Positions 1-8,467 of a stretch of 64,000 nt of DNA are shown piece by piece. The notes below the pieces were generated by a model. It was not told the DNA's origin. It worked only from the letters and a program-made list of their open reading frames with translations, and made no database searches. The stretch is taken from positions 252,949 through 316,948 of the forward strand of contig NZ_JAHCKL010000001.1 of NCBI RefSeq assembly GCF_026125785.1. Reading direction: 5' to 3'. The position numbers and the translations under genes were made by a program. Position 1 is the first letter of the stretch. Every line of letters begins with the position of its first letter. Source of the DNA: Hydrogenophaga sp. Its GTDB lineage: Bacteria > Pseudomonadota > Gammaproteobacteria > Burkholderiales > Burkholderiaceae_C.

Positions 1-1183
1 GCCTGGCAACGCGGGCACCGCGCGCGACCCCGGTTTGCACAACCTGCCCGTCACCGACAAGGTGGCGCTGCGGGAATGGGCGCAGGCCAATGGCATCGGG
101 CTCACCGTGGTCGGCCCCGAGGCTCCCCTGGCTGCCGGTGTGGTGGATGAGTTCCGCGCGCACGGCCTGCCGATCTTCGGACCCACCCGTGCGGCGGCCC
201 AGTTGGAGAGCTCCAAGGCGTTTTCCAAGGCCTTCATGCAGCGCCACGGCATTCCCACGGCGCGCTACCAGACCTTCACCGACGCGGCGCAGGCCCATGC
301 CTACGTGCAGGCGGAGGGTGCCCCCATCGTGGTCAAGGCCGACGGCCTGGCTGCCGGCAAAGGGGTGGTGGTGGCCATGACCGAGGAGGAGGCGCACGAG
401 GCCATCGACTTCATGCTGCTCGACAACAAGCTGGGTGTGGCGCACAACGAGGGCGGCGCCCGCGTGGTGATCGAAGAGTTCCTGGTGGGCGAGGAGGCCA
501 GCTTCATCGTGCTGTGCGATGGCGAACACGCGCTCGCGCTGGCGACCAGCCAGGACCACAAGCGCCTGCTGGACGCCGATCAGGGGCCCAACACGGGCGG
601 TATGGGCGCCTATTCGCCCGCGCCCGTGGTCACGCCCGAGGTGCATGAACGCGCCATGAACGAGGTGATCCTGCCCACGCTGCGCGGCATGGCAGCCGAT
701 GGCCTTCCCTACACCGGTTTTCTCTATGCCGGTCTGATGATCACGCCCGACGGACGGGTCAAGACGCTGGAATTCAACTGCCGCATGGGCGATCCCGAGA
801 CACAGCCCATCATGATGCGCCTGCGCAGCAACTTCGCGCAGGTGCTGCTGGCGGCCACGCGCGCCGAACTCGACGGCGTGCAACTGGACTGGGACCCGCG
901 CGTGGCGCTGGGCGTGGTGCTGGCCGCTGCCGGCTATCCCTTGAACCCCCGCAAGGGAGATGCCATCACGGGCCTGCCGGCCGATGAGGCCGACCGCATG
1001 GTGTTCCATGCGGGCACCACCGAAGTCGGCAACGAGGTGCAGGTGAGCGGCGGGCGCGTGCTCTGCGTGACGGCCTTGGCGGATTCGGTGGCCAAGGCCC
1101 GCGAGCGCGCCTACGCGGTGGCCGATGCCATCCGTTTCGATGGCGCGCAATTCCGGCGCGACATCGGCCATCGCGCGCTCTGA
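1..1183 (+). CDS. purD: Phosphoribosylamine-glycine ligase, 5' truncated by window edge
   Basis: GAR synthetase joins glycine to phosphoribosylamine using ATP in cytosolic de novo purine synthesis. The reading frame is already open at base 2 and starts PGNAGTARDPGLHNLPVTD, so about 30-40 N-terminal residues (start codon and first nucleotide-binding strand) lie outside the window. The ATP-grasp core is visible: VVKADGLAAGKGV, EEFLVGEEAS, TGGMGAYSPAP and the metal-binding EFNCRMGDPETQ. The C-terminal domain is complete and ends at the TGA at 1181-1183. hemF starts 14 bp later on the same strand, so co-transcription is likely. The TTG at 35 is internal, not a start. Confidence 0.97.
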   Translation, partial: PGNAGTARDPGLHNLPVTDKVALREWAQANGIGLTVVGPEAPLAAGVVDEFRAHGLPIFGPTRAAAQLESSKAFSKAFMQRHGIPTARYQTFTDAAQAHAYVQAEGAPIVVKADGLAAGKGVVVAMTEEEAHEAIDFMLLDNKLGVAHNEGGARVVIEEFLVGEEASFIVLCDGEHALALATSQDHKRLLDADQGPNTGGMGAYSPAPVVTPEVHERAMNEVILPTLRGMAADGLPYTGFLYAGLMITPDGRVKTLEFNCRMGDPETQPIMMRLRSNFAQVLLAATRAELDGVQLDWDPRVALGVVLAAAGYPLNPRKGDAITGLPADEADRMVFHAGTTEVGNEVQVSGGRVLCVTALADSVAKARERAYAVADAIRFDGAQFRRDIGHRAL

Positions 1184-1197
1184 AGGTGTAACCGCGC

Positions 1198-2121
1198 ATG
1201 GGAACTCCGACCACCTCCCTGGCCATGGTGCGCGAGTACCTGGTCGACCTCCAGGAACGCATCACCTCCACGGTCGCCATGGTCGATGGCAGCAACTTCC
1301 TCGTCGATCGCTGGACCAAACCGCGTGGCGAAAAGCTGCAGGGCAGTGGCATCACCCAGATTCTGGAAGATGGCGCCGTGTTCGAGCGTGCCGGCTGTGG
1401 CTTCTCCCATGTGAGCGGGCCCGGTTTGCCACCATCGGCCACGCAGCACAGACCCGAACTCAGTGGCGCGCCCTTCGAGGCCATGGGGGTCTCGCTGGTC
1501 TTTCACCCGCGCAACCCCTATGTGCCCACGGTGCACATGAACGTGCGCATGATTGCCGCCACGCCTGTGGGCGGTGAGCCGGTGTGCTGGTTCGGCGGCG
1601 GCATGGACCTGACGCCGTACTACGGATTCGAGGAGGATGCGGTGCACTTTCACCGCTCGGTCAAGCAGGCGCTCGATCCCTTCGGCGTAGACAAGTACCC
1701 GCGCTTCAAGAAGTGGTGCGACGAGTACTTCTACCTCAAGCACCGCGACGAACAGCGAGGCATCGGCGGGGTCTTCTTCGACGACTTCTCCGAACTGGGT
1801 TTCGACGGCAGCTTTGCCATGATGAGTTCGGTGGGTGACACCTTCCTGGACGCCTACCTGCCCATCGTGGACCGGCGCAAGAACACGCCTTACGGTGAAC
1901 GCGAGCGCAGCTTCCAGCTCTACCGGCGTGGGCGCTATGTCGAGTTCAACCTGGTGTGGGACCGCGGCACCCATTTCGGTCTGCAGTCCGGCGGGCGCAG
2001 CGAGTCCATCCTTCTGTCGATGCCGCCGCTGGTGAGCTGGGCCTACAACCGCAAGACCCGCAAAGGCACGCCGGAGGACCGGCTGTACAAGGAGTTCCTG
2101 GTGCGCAAGGACTGGGTCTGA
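1198..2121 (+). CDS. hemF: Oxygen-dependent coproporphyrinogen III oxidase
   Basis: This enzyme decarboxylates coproporphyrinogen III to protoporphyrinogen IX with O2, the aerobic route of haem synthesis in the cytosol. The 307-aa product is close to the usual ~300. Hallmarks are [10 protein letters not shown] near residue 43, the HMNVRM segment near 118 and [15 protein letters not shown] near 130, which lines the active site. The C-terminal [21 protein letters not shown] stretch is also typical. The ATG at 1198 has an AAGGTG ribosome-binding site about 8 bp upstream. The stop overlaps the nadD start by one base (TGATG), implying coupled translation. Confidence 0.97.
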   Translation: MGTPTTSLAMVREYLVDLQERITSTVAMVDGSNFLVDRWTKPRGEKLQGSGITQILEDGAVFERAGCGFSHVSGPGLPPSATQHRPELSGAPFEAMGVSLVFHPRNPYVPTVHMNVRMIAATPVGGEPVCWFGGGMDLTPYYGFEEDAVHFHRSVKQALDPFGVDKYPRFKKWCDEYFYLKHRDEQRGIGGVFFDDFSELGFDGSFAMMSSVGDTFLDAYLPIVDRRKNTPYGERERSFQLYRRGRYVEFNLVWDRGTHFGLQSGGRSESILLSMPPLVSWAYNRKTRKGTPEDRLYKEFLVRKDWV

Positions 2122-2738
2122 TGCAGACCTCGCCAGCGCCCCGGCGGGTGGGCATGTTCGGCGGCGCCTTCGACCCGCCGCACAAGGCCCACCGCGAACT
2201 GGCCGAGACCGCCATTGCCCAGCTCGGGCTGGACGTGCTGCATGTGCTGCCCACCGGGCTGGCCTGGCACAAGACCCGCGTGCTCACGCCCGCCGCAGAC
2301 CGCCTGGCGATGTGCAGGCTGGCCTTCGGGGACTTGCCGCAGGTGCACATTGACGACCGGGAAATCCGGCGCGAAGGCCCGAGCTACACGGCAGACACCC
2401 TGATTGAACTGCGCGCCCAGTACCCGCAGGCCCGGCTGTTTCTGGTGTTGGGTGCCGACCAGTTGAAAGCATTCAGAAGCTGGGTGCGCTGGCAGGAGAT
2501 ACCGACGCTGGCCACGCTCGCCGTGGCTGGCCGGCCCATTGCCGGCGATGCCACCGATCTGGAGGGCGTGGGTATCCCCCATGAAGCGCTGCACATGCCG
2601 CTGCGCGACATCAGCGCCACCGACGTCCGGGCGCGCATCAGGCAACCCGAGCCAGGCGGTCAACCGCTGGATGTTCTGGTGCCTGAGGGCGTCGCACGCT
2701 ATATTTCGCAACACCGCCTTTACCTGACCCCTCAATGA
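2121..2738 (+). CDS. nadD: Nicotinate-nucleotide adenylyltransferase
   Basis: NadD adenylates nicotinate mononucleotide to deamido-NAD in NAD synthesis. The 205-aa protein begins [31 protein letters not shown] is the nucleotidylyltransferase family's G-x-F-D-P-x-H loop, and ISATDVRARI near the C-terminus is the conserved I-S-S/A-T-x-x-R substrate loop. The ATG at 2121 was chosen over upstream in-frame starts because it overlaps the hemF stop by one base and gives the normal family N-terminus. The 3' end overlaps rsfS by 4 bp. The nadD-rsfS-rlmH order is widely conserved in bacteria. Confidence 0.96.
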   Translation: MQTSPAPRRVGMFGGAFDPPHKAHRELAETAIAQLGLDVLHVLPTGLAWHKTRVLTPAADRLAMCRLAFGDLPQVHIDDREIRREGPSYTADTLIELRAQYPQARLFLVLGADQLKAFRSWVRWQEIPTLATLAVAGRPIAGDATDLEGVGIPHEALHMPLRDISATDVRARIRQPEPGGQPLDVLVPEGVARYISQHRLYLTPQ

Positions 2739-3439
2739 CCAGCGAATCCACCGCCAAGAAAGACATCCAGAAACTCCAGCGCGCCATCGTCGATGGCCTG
2801 GAAGACGTCAAGGGCCAGGACATTGTCGTTTTCAACACCGAGCACCTCTCGCCGTTGTTCGAGCGCGTCATCGTCGCCAGCGGCACCTCCAACCGCCAGA
2901 CCAAGGCGCTGGCCGCCAGCGTGCGCGATGCGGTGCGGGATGCCGGGTTCGAGAAGCCGCGCATCGAAGGTGAGGACAACGGCGAATGGATCATCGTGGA
3001 CTGCGGGGCCGCCGTGGCACACGTGATGCAGCCCGTGATCCGCCAGTACTACCGCCTGGAAGAAATCTGGGGCGCCAAGCCGGTCCGGCTCAAGCACGGT
3101 ACGGAGAAAGACAAGGCCGCCGTGACCGGCAAGCCGGCTGCCAAGGCACGCAAGGCACGCAAGGCACCCGCGGAGTCCGCGGCTCCCGTGCCGGCCAAGA
3201 CGGTGGTGCGAAAGCAGGCCAAGTCCACGGCAGCCCCTGCGCCCAGGAAGGCCGCCGCCAAGCCGGCGGCTCGCAAGACGGTGGCGGCAAAAGGTGCGCG
3301 CGACAAGGCCCCGGCGGCCAAGACTGCGCTCAAGACCGTGGTGGTCAAGCCACGTGCCGCCGGCAAACCGGTGGCCAAGGCGGCAGCCAAACCGGCGGCT
3401 CGCAAGACCACCAAGACGACCGCATCCCGCAAGGCATGA
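2735..3439 (+). CDS. rsfS: Ribosome silencing factor RsfS with long Lys/Ala-rich tail
   Basis: RsfS (YbeB/Iojap) binds ribosomal protein L14 and blocks subunit joining when nutrients are scarce. Residues 1-120 form the complete domain, including [37 protein letters not shown] and the terminal [11 protein letters not shown]. The usual family length is about 105-120 aa, whereas this product has 234. Residues 121-234 are almost entirely Lys, Ala, Pro, Arg, Thr and Val, with repeated KPAARKT-like blocks resembling histone H1 or AlgP tails. The tail is therefore probably disordered, basic and RNA- or DNA-binding (inference). The gene overlaps both nadD and rlmH by 4 bp. Confidence 0.93.
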   Translation: MTSESTAKKDIQKLQRAIVDGLEDVKGQDIVVFNTEHLSPLFERVIVASGTSNRQTKALAASVRDAVRDAGFEKPRIEGEDNGEWIIVDCGAAVAHVMQPVIRQYYRLEEIWGAKPVRLKHGTEKDKAAVTGKPAAKARKARKAPAESAAPVPAKTVVRKQAKSTAAPAPRKAAAKPAARKTVAAKGARDKAPAAKTALKTVVVKPRAAGKPVAKAAAKPAARKTTKTTASRKA

Positions 3440-3903
3440 AGTTGCTGATCGTCGCGGTCGGGCAGCGCGTGCCCGACTGGGCCCAGACGGCCTACGACGA
3501 TTTCGCCAAACGTTTCCCACCTGAGCTGCGGGTGGAGCTCAAAGCCATCAAGACCGAGCCGCGCGGCTCCAAGACGCTGGAAACGCTGCTGGCCGCCGAG
3601 CGCGAACGCATCGAGGCCGCCTTGCCACGCGGCTGCCGCACCGTTGCGCTGGACGAACGCGGCACCGCGCTGACCACCAAGGCGTTGGCGCAGCAGTTGC
3701 AGCAATGGCAGCTCGAAGGTGACGACGTGGCGCTGGTCATCGGCGGTCCCGATGGACTGGACCCTGCCTTCCGTGCCGCGGCGCACCAGCGTATCCGCCT
3801 GTCCGACCTCACGTTGCCGCACGCCATGGTGCGGGTGCTGCTGATCGAACAGCTCTACCGCGCCTGGTCCATCAACGCCAACCATCCATACCACAGGGAA
3901 TGA
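3436..3903 (+). CDS. rlmH: 23S rRNA (pseudouridine1915-N3)-methyltransferase
   Basis: RlmH is a SPOUT-fold, SAM-dependent enzyme that methylates pseudouridine 1915 in helix 69 of 23S rRNA on assembled ribosomes. The product is 155 aa, exactly the family length. The SAM-knot region [16 protein letters not shown], the [21 protein letters not shown] helix and the C-terminal HPYHRE are all present. The ATG at 3436 overlaps the rsfS stop (ATGA). The next feature downstream is a tandem-repeat block, so the operon is interrupted by about 300 bp before maf. Confidence 0.97.
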   Translation: MKLLIVAVGQRVPDWAQTAYDDFAKRFPPELRVELKAIKTEPRGSKTLETLLAAERERIEAALPRGCRTVALDERGTALTTKALAQQLQQWQLEGDDVALVIGGPDGLDPAFRAAAHQRIRLSDLTLPHAMVRVLLIEQLYRAWSINANHPYHRE

Positions 3904-4200
3904 GTGCCCCCACGCTCCACCGCTTCGCGGGTCGCTGCCCCCCAAGGGGGCTGGGCCGCCTTGGGAGCGGCCCGGCGGCGGCCGGTGTGCCCCTCACGCT
4001 CCACCGCTTCGCGGGTCGCTGCCCCCCAAGGGGGCTGGGCCGCCTTGGGAGCGGCCCGGCGGCGGCCGGTTTGCCCCTCACGCTCCACCGCTTCGCGGGT
4101 CGCTGCCCCCCAAGGGGGCTGGGCCGTCTTGGGAGCGGCCCGGCGGCGGCCGGTTTGCCTCACACGTTTCTCCGCTTCGCGGAGGTTTGATCTGCCGACC
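3904..4200. repeat. Three tandem 84-bp GC-rich repeats between rlmH and maf
   Basis: Near-identical units begin at 3911, 3995 and 4079, a period of exactly 84 bp. The third decays into a degenerate end near 4160. Each unit can fold into three hairpins: CCGC-TTC-GCGG, GCCCCC-CAA-GGGGGC and a 7-bp GGGCCGC/GCGGCCC stem. A separate perfect stem-loop, CTCCGC-TTC-GCGGAG, lies at 4170-4184. Because 84 is a multiple of three and the unit has no stop, several frames stay open, but they translate to low-complexity repeats. Similar GC-rich intergenic repeats are common in Comamonadaceae (recalled, not searched). No gene is called here. Confidence 0.9.
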
Positions 4201-4818
4201 ATGCCTGATTTCATCTACCTGGCCTCTCAGAGTCCGCGTCGCCTGCAGCTACTGGAGCAGTGGGGGGTGCGTTGCGAGTTGTTGCTGCCCGACGCGTGGG
4301 AGGATGTGGAGGCGCTGGAGGCGGTTCGGCCGGGCGAGTCGCCTGCGACCTATGTGCAGCGGGTGACGGGGCTCAAGCTGGATGCCGCTCTGGCGCGCCT
4401 CAAGCGCAGGGGCTTGCCCGGCGCGCCGGTGCTGTGTGCGGACACCACGGTGGCGTTGGGGCGGCAGATCCTGGGCAAGCCGGCCGATGCCGCCGAGGCG
4501 CGGCGCATGCTGGCCCGCCTCTCCGGCCAGCGCCACCGGGTGCTCACGGCGGTCGCGGTCGGTGTGGCCGGACGGCATGTCGACCGGCATTGGGCGGCGC
4601 TGTCCAGGTCATGGGTCACCTTCGAGACCGTGGGGGCTTCGCGCATTGCCCGTTATGTCGTCAGCGGCGAGCCCATGGGCAAAGCCGGCGCCTACGCCAT
4701 ACAGGGCCGCGCGGCGCTCTGGGTTCGCCACATCAGCGGCAGTTATTCGGGCATCATGGGTCTGCCCGCGCACGAGACTGCGCAGGTGCTGGCCTCGGCC
4801 GGCGTGCGGCTGGGCTGA
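4201..4818 (+). CDS. maf: Maf-like nucleotide pyrophosphatase
   Basis: Maf-family enzymes hydrolyse nucleoside triphosphates, including non-canonical or methylated ones, to monophosphates and are linked to septum control. The protein is 205 aa. It opens with [18 protein letters not shown], which contains the family's S-x-S-P-R-R motif, and has [11 protein letters not shown] (the YhdE-type catalytic loop), [18 protein letters not shown] and the final [15 protein letters not shown]. These suggest the dTTP/UTP-type subgroup. The start at 4201 is fixed by this N-terminus; upstream in-frame codons would only read the 84-bp repeats. A GGAGG at 4181-4185 lies 15 bp upstream, farther than usual. Confidence 0.93.
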   Translation: MPDFIYLASQSPRRLQLLEQWGVRCELLLPDAWEDVEALEAVRPGESPATYVQRVTGLKLDAALARLKRRGLPGAPVLCADTTVALGRQILGKPADAAEARRMLARLSGQRHRVLTAVAVGVAGRHVDRHWAALSRSWVTFETVGASRIARYVVSGEPMGKAGAYAIQGRAALWVRHISGSYSGIMGLPAHETAQVLASAGVRLG

Positions 4819-4864
4819 CACCGGCTCCTCGCGCCAGAACACACATCACGGAGACAGCCAAGCG

Positions 4865-6418
4865 ATGAGCCAGGACATTCTGATCAATTGGTCCCCGCAG
4901 GAGACGCGCGTGGCCGTGGTGGAGCAGGGCGCAGTGCAGGAGGTGCACCTAGAGCGCACGCTCGAGCGGGGTCTGGTGGGCAACATCTACCTGGGCAAGG
5001 TCTCGCGCGTGCTGCCGGGCATGCAGTCTGCCTTCATCGACATCGGACTGGACCGCGCGGCGTTCCTGCACGTGGCCGACCTGATGCCGAACATCGCGGC
5101 GAAGCACGCTGGCCCACGCGAGAAGGCCGCCGCGGCGCCCGCTCCGCTGCCCGACGCTGCAGGGCCACCTGCCGGAGCGGCCAAGGTGCTCACACCCAAC
5201 CCGGTGCTGCCGATCGAGCGACAGATCTTCGAGGGCCAGTCGCTCATGGTGCAGGTCCTCAAGGACCCGATAGGGACCAAGGGCGCCCGCCTCACCGCGC
5301 AGATCAGCATTGCCGGCCGTCTGCTGGTTTTTCTGCCACAGGACAACCACATCGGCGTCTCGCAGAAGATTCCGCCGGCCCAGCGCGAGTCCCTGCGTCA
5401 ACGCCTGATGCGCCTGACGGCCCTGCCGGATGGCAGTCCCTCAGGTGGGTTCATTCTGCGGACCAACGCCGAGGATGCGACCGACGAGGAACTGATCGAG
5501 GACACCGCCTACCTGCGCAAGACCTGGTTGCGCATCAAGGAAGCCGCGACGCGCCAACCCCCAGCCACGCTGCTGCACGAGGACCTCAACCTCATGCAGC
5601 GCGTGCTGCGTGATCTGGTGGGCGCGCATACGCAATCCATCCGCATCGATTCGCGCGAGCAGCACGGACTGCTGGGCTCGTTCGCGGCCGAATTCATGCC
5701 CGACACGGTGGCCAAGCTGCAGCACTACAGTGGCGAGCGACCGATCTTCGACTTGTTCAACATCGACGAGGAGATCGTGCGTGCGCTCAGCCGGCGGGTA
5801 GACCTGAAGTCCGGCGGCTATCTGGTGATCGACCAGACCGAGGCACTGACCACAGTGGACGTCAACACCGGCGGCTTCGTCGGCGCGCGCAATTTCGACG
5901 ACACGGTGTTTCGCACCAACCTGGAAGCGGCGCAGGCCATCGCGCGCCAGCTTCGCCTGCGCAACTTGGGCGGCATCGTGATCGTGGACTTCATCGACAT
6001 GGCGCGCGACGACCACCGCGAGTCGGTGCTTGCCGAGTTCCGCAAACAGCTCGCGCGCGACCGGGTCAAGACCATGACCGGTGGCTTCTCCCAATTGGGC
6101 CTGGTGGAAATGACACGCAAACGCACCCGCGAGTCGCTGGCCCACATGCTCAGTGAACCTTGTCCTGCGTGCTCGGGGCGTGGCGTGGTGAAGACCGCGC
6201 GCAGCCTCTGCTACGACATCCTGCGGGAAATTCTGCGTGAGGCCCGGGCCTTCAGCCCGCGGGAGTTCCGCGTGGTCGCCTCGCCCAAGGTGATCGAGCT
6301 GTTTCTGGACGAGGAGCGCGCCCACCTGGCCGGTCTGTCGGACTTCATTGGCAAGCCCATCTCGCTGCAGAGCGAAAGCTCCATGACGCAGGAGCAGTAC
6401 GACATCGTCCTGCTGTAA
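4865..6418 (+). CDS. rng: Ribonuclease G
   Basis: RNase G is an endoribonuclease of the RNase E/G family that matures the 5' end of 16S rRNA and cleaves some mRNAs. The product is 517 aa. The N-terminal S1 domain includes GLVGNIYLGKVSRVLPGMQSAF and is split by an Ala/Pro-rich insert at about residues 80-112. The catalytic DNase I-like core carries VDVNTGGFVG and IVIVDFIDM with its Mg-binding aspartates. The CPACSGRG near residue 435 is the zinc-link motif used for oligomerisation. It has no RNase E-like scaffold tail. The ATG at 4865 gives the canonical MSQDILINWSPQETRVA start and is preceded by GGAGAC. It probably belongs to the maf transcription unit. Confidence 0.95.
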   Translation: MSQDILINWSPQETRVAVVEQGAVQEVHLERTLERGLVGNIYLGKVSRVLPGMQSAFIDIGLDRAAFLHVADLMPNIAAKHAGPREKAAAAPAPLPDAAGPPAGAAKVLTPNPVLPIERQIFEGQSLMVQVLKDPIGTKGARLTAQISIAGRLLVFLPQDNHIGVSQKIPPAQRESLRQRLMRLTALPDGSPSGGFILRTNAEDATDEELIEDTAYLRKTWLRIKEAATRQPPATLLHEDLNLMQRVLRDLVGAHTQSIRIDSREQHGLLGSFAAEFMPDTVAKLQHYSGERPIFDLFNIDEEIVRALSRRVDLKSGGYLVIDQTEALTTVDVNTGGFVGARNFDDTVFRTNLEAAQAIARQLRLRNLGGIVIVDFIDMARDDHRESVLAEFRKQLARDRVKTMTGGFSQLGLVEMTRKRTRESLAHMLSEPCPACSGRGVVKTARSLCYDILREILREARAFSPREFRVVASPKVIELFLDEERAHLAGLSDFIGKPISLQSESSMTQEQYDIVLL

Positions 6419-6459
6419 GGGGGTGTGTCAGGCGGTTGGGCAGAAGGCGGGGGCGGGGC

Positions 6460-8268
6460 TCAGCGGTCGATGCCCAGCCCCTGGGCGTGCAGCCGTGCGT
6501 ACAGCCCATCTGCCGCGAGCAGTTGGGTGTGGGTGCCCTGCTCGATGATGCGGCCTTCGGCCAGCACGACCACGCGGTTGGCGTGCTCGATGGTCGACAG
6601 GCGGTGCGCGATGACCAGCGTGGTGCGGCCCTTCATCAGGCGTGCCAGCGCCTCCTGCACCAGGCGTTCGGACTCGTTGTCCAGCGCCGAGGTGGCTTCG
6701 TCGAGGATCAGGATGGGCGCATCCTTGTAGATGGCCCGGGCGATGGCCAGGCGCTGGCGCTGGCCACCGGAGAGTTCGGCCGCGTTGTGTCCCACGGTGC
6801 TGTGGATGCCCTGGGGCAGGCGCTCGACCATGTCTCCCAGGTTGGCCGAGACCAAGGCGGCCAGCACGCGCTCGGCGTCGATCTCCGATGCCGCTGCGCC
6901 CAGTGCCACGTTGGCCGCCAGCGAATCGTTGAGCATGACCACGTCCTGGCTCACCATGGCGAACTGTCGCCGCAGGCTGGCCAGATCCCAGTCGGGCAGG
7001 GGAGTGCCATCCAGCAGCACCTCGCCCTGGTCGACCTCCACGAAGCGCGGCAGCAGGTTCACCAGGGTCGTCTTGCCCGAACCGGAAGGGCCGACCAGGG
7101 CCAGCACCTCGCCGGGGGTGATGTGCAGTGAGACGCCACGCAGCGCGGTGCGGCTGTGGTCGGCCGCCTCGCTCGGTTCGCCGGCTGCGTCCTTGGCTGG
7201 ATAGCGCACCCGCACCTCGCGCAACTCGATATCGCCGCGGGCACGCTGCGCCGTGTGGCTGCCTCCCGCCTGTGCCGGTGTGTGCTCGATGAGCTCCAGT
7301 CCTCGCTCCAGTGCCGCCAGGCCCCGCGTGATGGGCGCCGTGATCTCGGCCAGGTGCCGGATGGGCGTGATCAGCATCAGCATGGCGGTGACGAAGGCGA
7401 CGAAGTTGCCGACCGTCACGCCGGCGGAGTGGCTCTGCCAGAGCGCGACCGCGATCACCGCCGAGAGTGCCGCCGAGGCCAGCAGCTGCGTCAGCGGTGT
7501 CATGGCCGCCATCGCCACGGTGGATTTCAGCGCCAGGCGGCGCAGGCCCACGCTGAGGCCGTCAAAACGCTCGGCCTGGCGCTGCTGAGCGCCGTGCAGA
7601 CGCACCATACGGTGAGCCAGCGCGTTTTCCTCCACCACGTAGGCCAGTTCGTCGGTGGCCTGCTGGCTGTCCCGCGTGAGCTGATAGAGGCGGCGCGAGA
7701 GTACGCGCATCATGTAGATGAGGCCTGGGAAGACCGTGAGCACGATCAGGGTGAGCCCCCAGTTCAGGTAGAACAGATAGCCCAGCAGCGCCAGCACGGT
7801 CAGGCTGTCCTTGCTGAGCGTGAGGATGGACGAGACCAGCATCTGCGAGCCGTTCTGCACCTCGTAGACCAGGGTGTTGGAGAGCTTGCTCGCGCTTTGC
7901 CGCGAGAACAGGGTCATCTGCGCATCGTTGAGCTTGGCGAACATGGCCCGGCGCAGGTTCAGCAGGCCCAGGCTGGCGGTGTAGGACAAGGTGTACTGCG
8001 CCACGAAGGTGGCCATGCCGCGAATGCCGAACAGGCCCATCAACGCGACCGGCACCGCCCACAGGGGAATGGCGCCTTCGGTGAAGCCCTCGTCCAGCAG
8101 GGCCTTGAGCAAGGCCGGAATCATGGGCTCGGTGAGCGCGCCCACCACGGTGCTGACGGCCGCCAGCACGATGCCGGTCTTGGCCGAACGGAAGAATGGC
8201 CAGAGGCGGCGCAGTCGCTGAGCCAGGGTGCCGTCCAGCGGCTTGTTCGAGGTGTCGGAGTCGGTCAA
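6460..8268 (-). CDS. msbA: Lipid A / ABC export protein, MsbA type
   Basis: This fused permease-ATPase half-transporter probably flips lipid A-core across the inner membrane. The 602 aa comprise an ABC-exporter membrane domain (about residues 25-320, roughly six helices) and one nucleotide-binding domain. The ATPase part contains Walker A LVGPSGSGKTTLVNL, signature ELSGGQRQRLAIARA, Walker B PILILDEATSALD and a switch histidine in VIAHRLSTIEHA. The only plausible start is TTG at 8268: an in-frame stop lies just upstream and no ATG follows for about 50 codons. It converges on rng and diverges from tolB. Confidence 0.88.
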   Translation of the reverse strand: MTDSDTSNKPLDGTLAQRLRRLWPFFRSAKTGIVLAAVSTVVGALTEPMIPALLKALLDEGFTEGAIPLWAVPVALMGLFGIRGMATFVAQYTLSYTASLGLLNLRRAMFAKLNDAQMTLFSRQSASKLSNTLVYEVQNGSQMLVSSILTLSKDSLTVLALLGYLFYLNWGLTLIVLTVFPGLIYMMRVLSRRLYQLTRDSQQATDELAYVVEENALAHRMVRLHGAQQRQAERFDGLSVGLRRLALKSTVAMAAMTPLTQLLASAALSAVIAVALWQSHSAGVTVGNFVAFVTAMLMLITPIRHLAEITAPITRGLAALERGLELIEHTPAQAGGSHTAQRARGDIELREVRVRYPAKDAAGEPSEAADHSRTALRGVSLHITPGEVLALVGPSGSGKTTLVNLLPRFVEVDQGEVLLDGTPLPDWDLASLRRQFAMVSQDVVMLNDSLAANVALGAAASEIDAERVLAALVSANLGDMVERLPQGIHSTVGHNAAELSGGQRQRLAIARAIYKDAPILILDEATSALDNESERLVQEALARLMKGRTTLVIAHRLSTIEHANRVVVLAEGRIIEQGTHTQLLAADGLYARLHAQGLGIDR

Positions 8269-8399
8269 GTGCGGGTCAATTCGGGATTTCGCGCAGATCG
8301 GCGGAACAATGCGGGCCCGGCGGGATCATGCAGCCAGAAGACTCCCCGGCGGCGGGCTGTGCACACACATCTTGTCACGGGCGGGGGTTAACCCTCCGT

Positions 8400-8405
8400 T
8401 ATTAT
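8400..8405 (+). promoter_or_regulatory. Candidate -10 box for tolB
   Basis: In the 199-bp divergent msbA/tolB gap the only AT-rich patch is TATTAT at 8400-8405. It follows a perfect 10-bp palindrome, GGGTTAACCC, at 8385-8394. A start site near 8412 would give a leader of about 55 nt to the tolB start. No convincing -35 box is visible. The palindrome could be an operator. Confidence 0.35.
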
Positions 8406-8467
8406 CAGTTGGTTGGACCCGGCCCCACCCGCCGGCGTTACAAGCCAGAACAAGCGACACCTACAGG

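Noticed and set aside
3911-4160. Possible CRISPR array at the tandem repeats
   Set aside because: Repeats are directly adjacent with no unique spacers of constant length, and there are no cas genes.
3900-4190. 96-codon open frame across the 84-bp repeats
   Set aside because: It is open only because the repeat length is a multiple of three without a stop. The product is three copies of an Arg/Gly/Pro peptide and other frames are equally open.
8228-8467. Upstream extension of TolB by 80 codons
   Set aside because: It would put a non-signal sequence before the clear signal peptide and run across the probable promoter.
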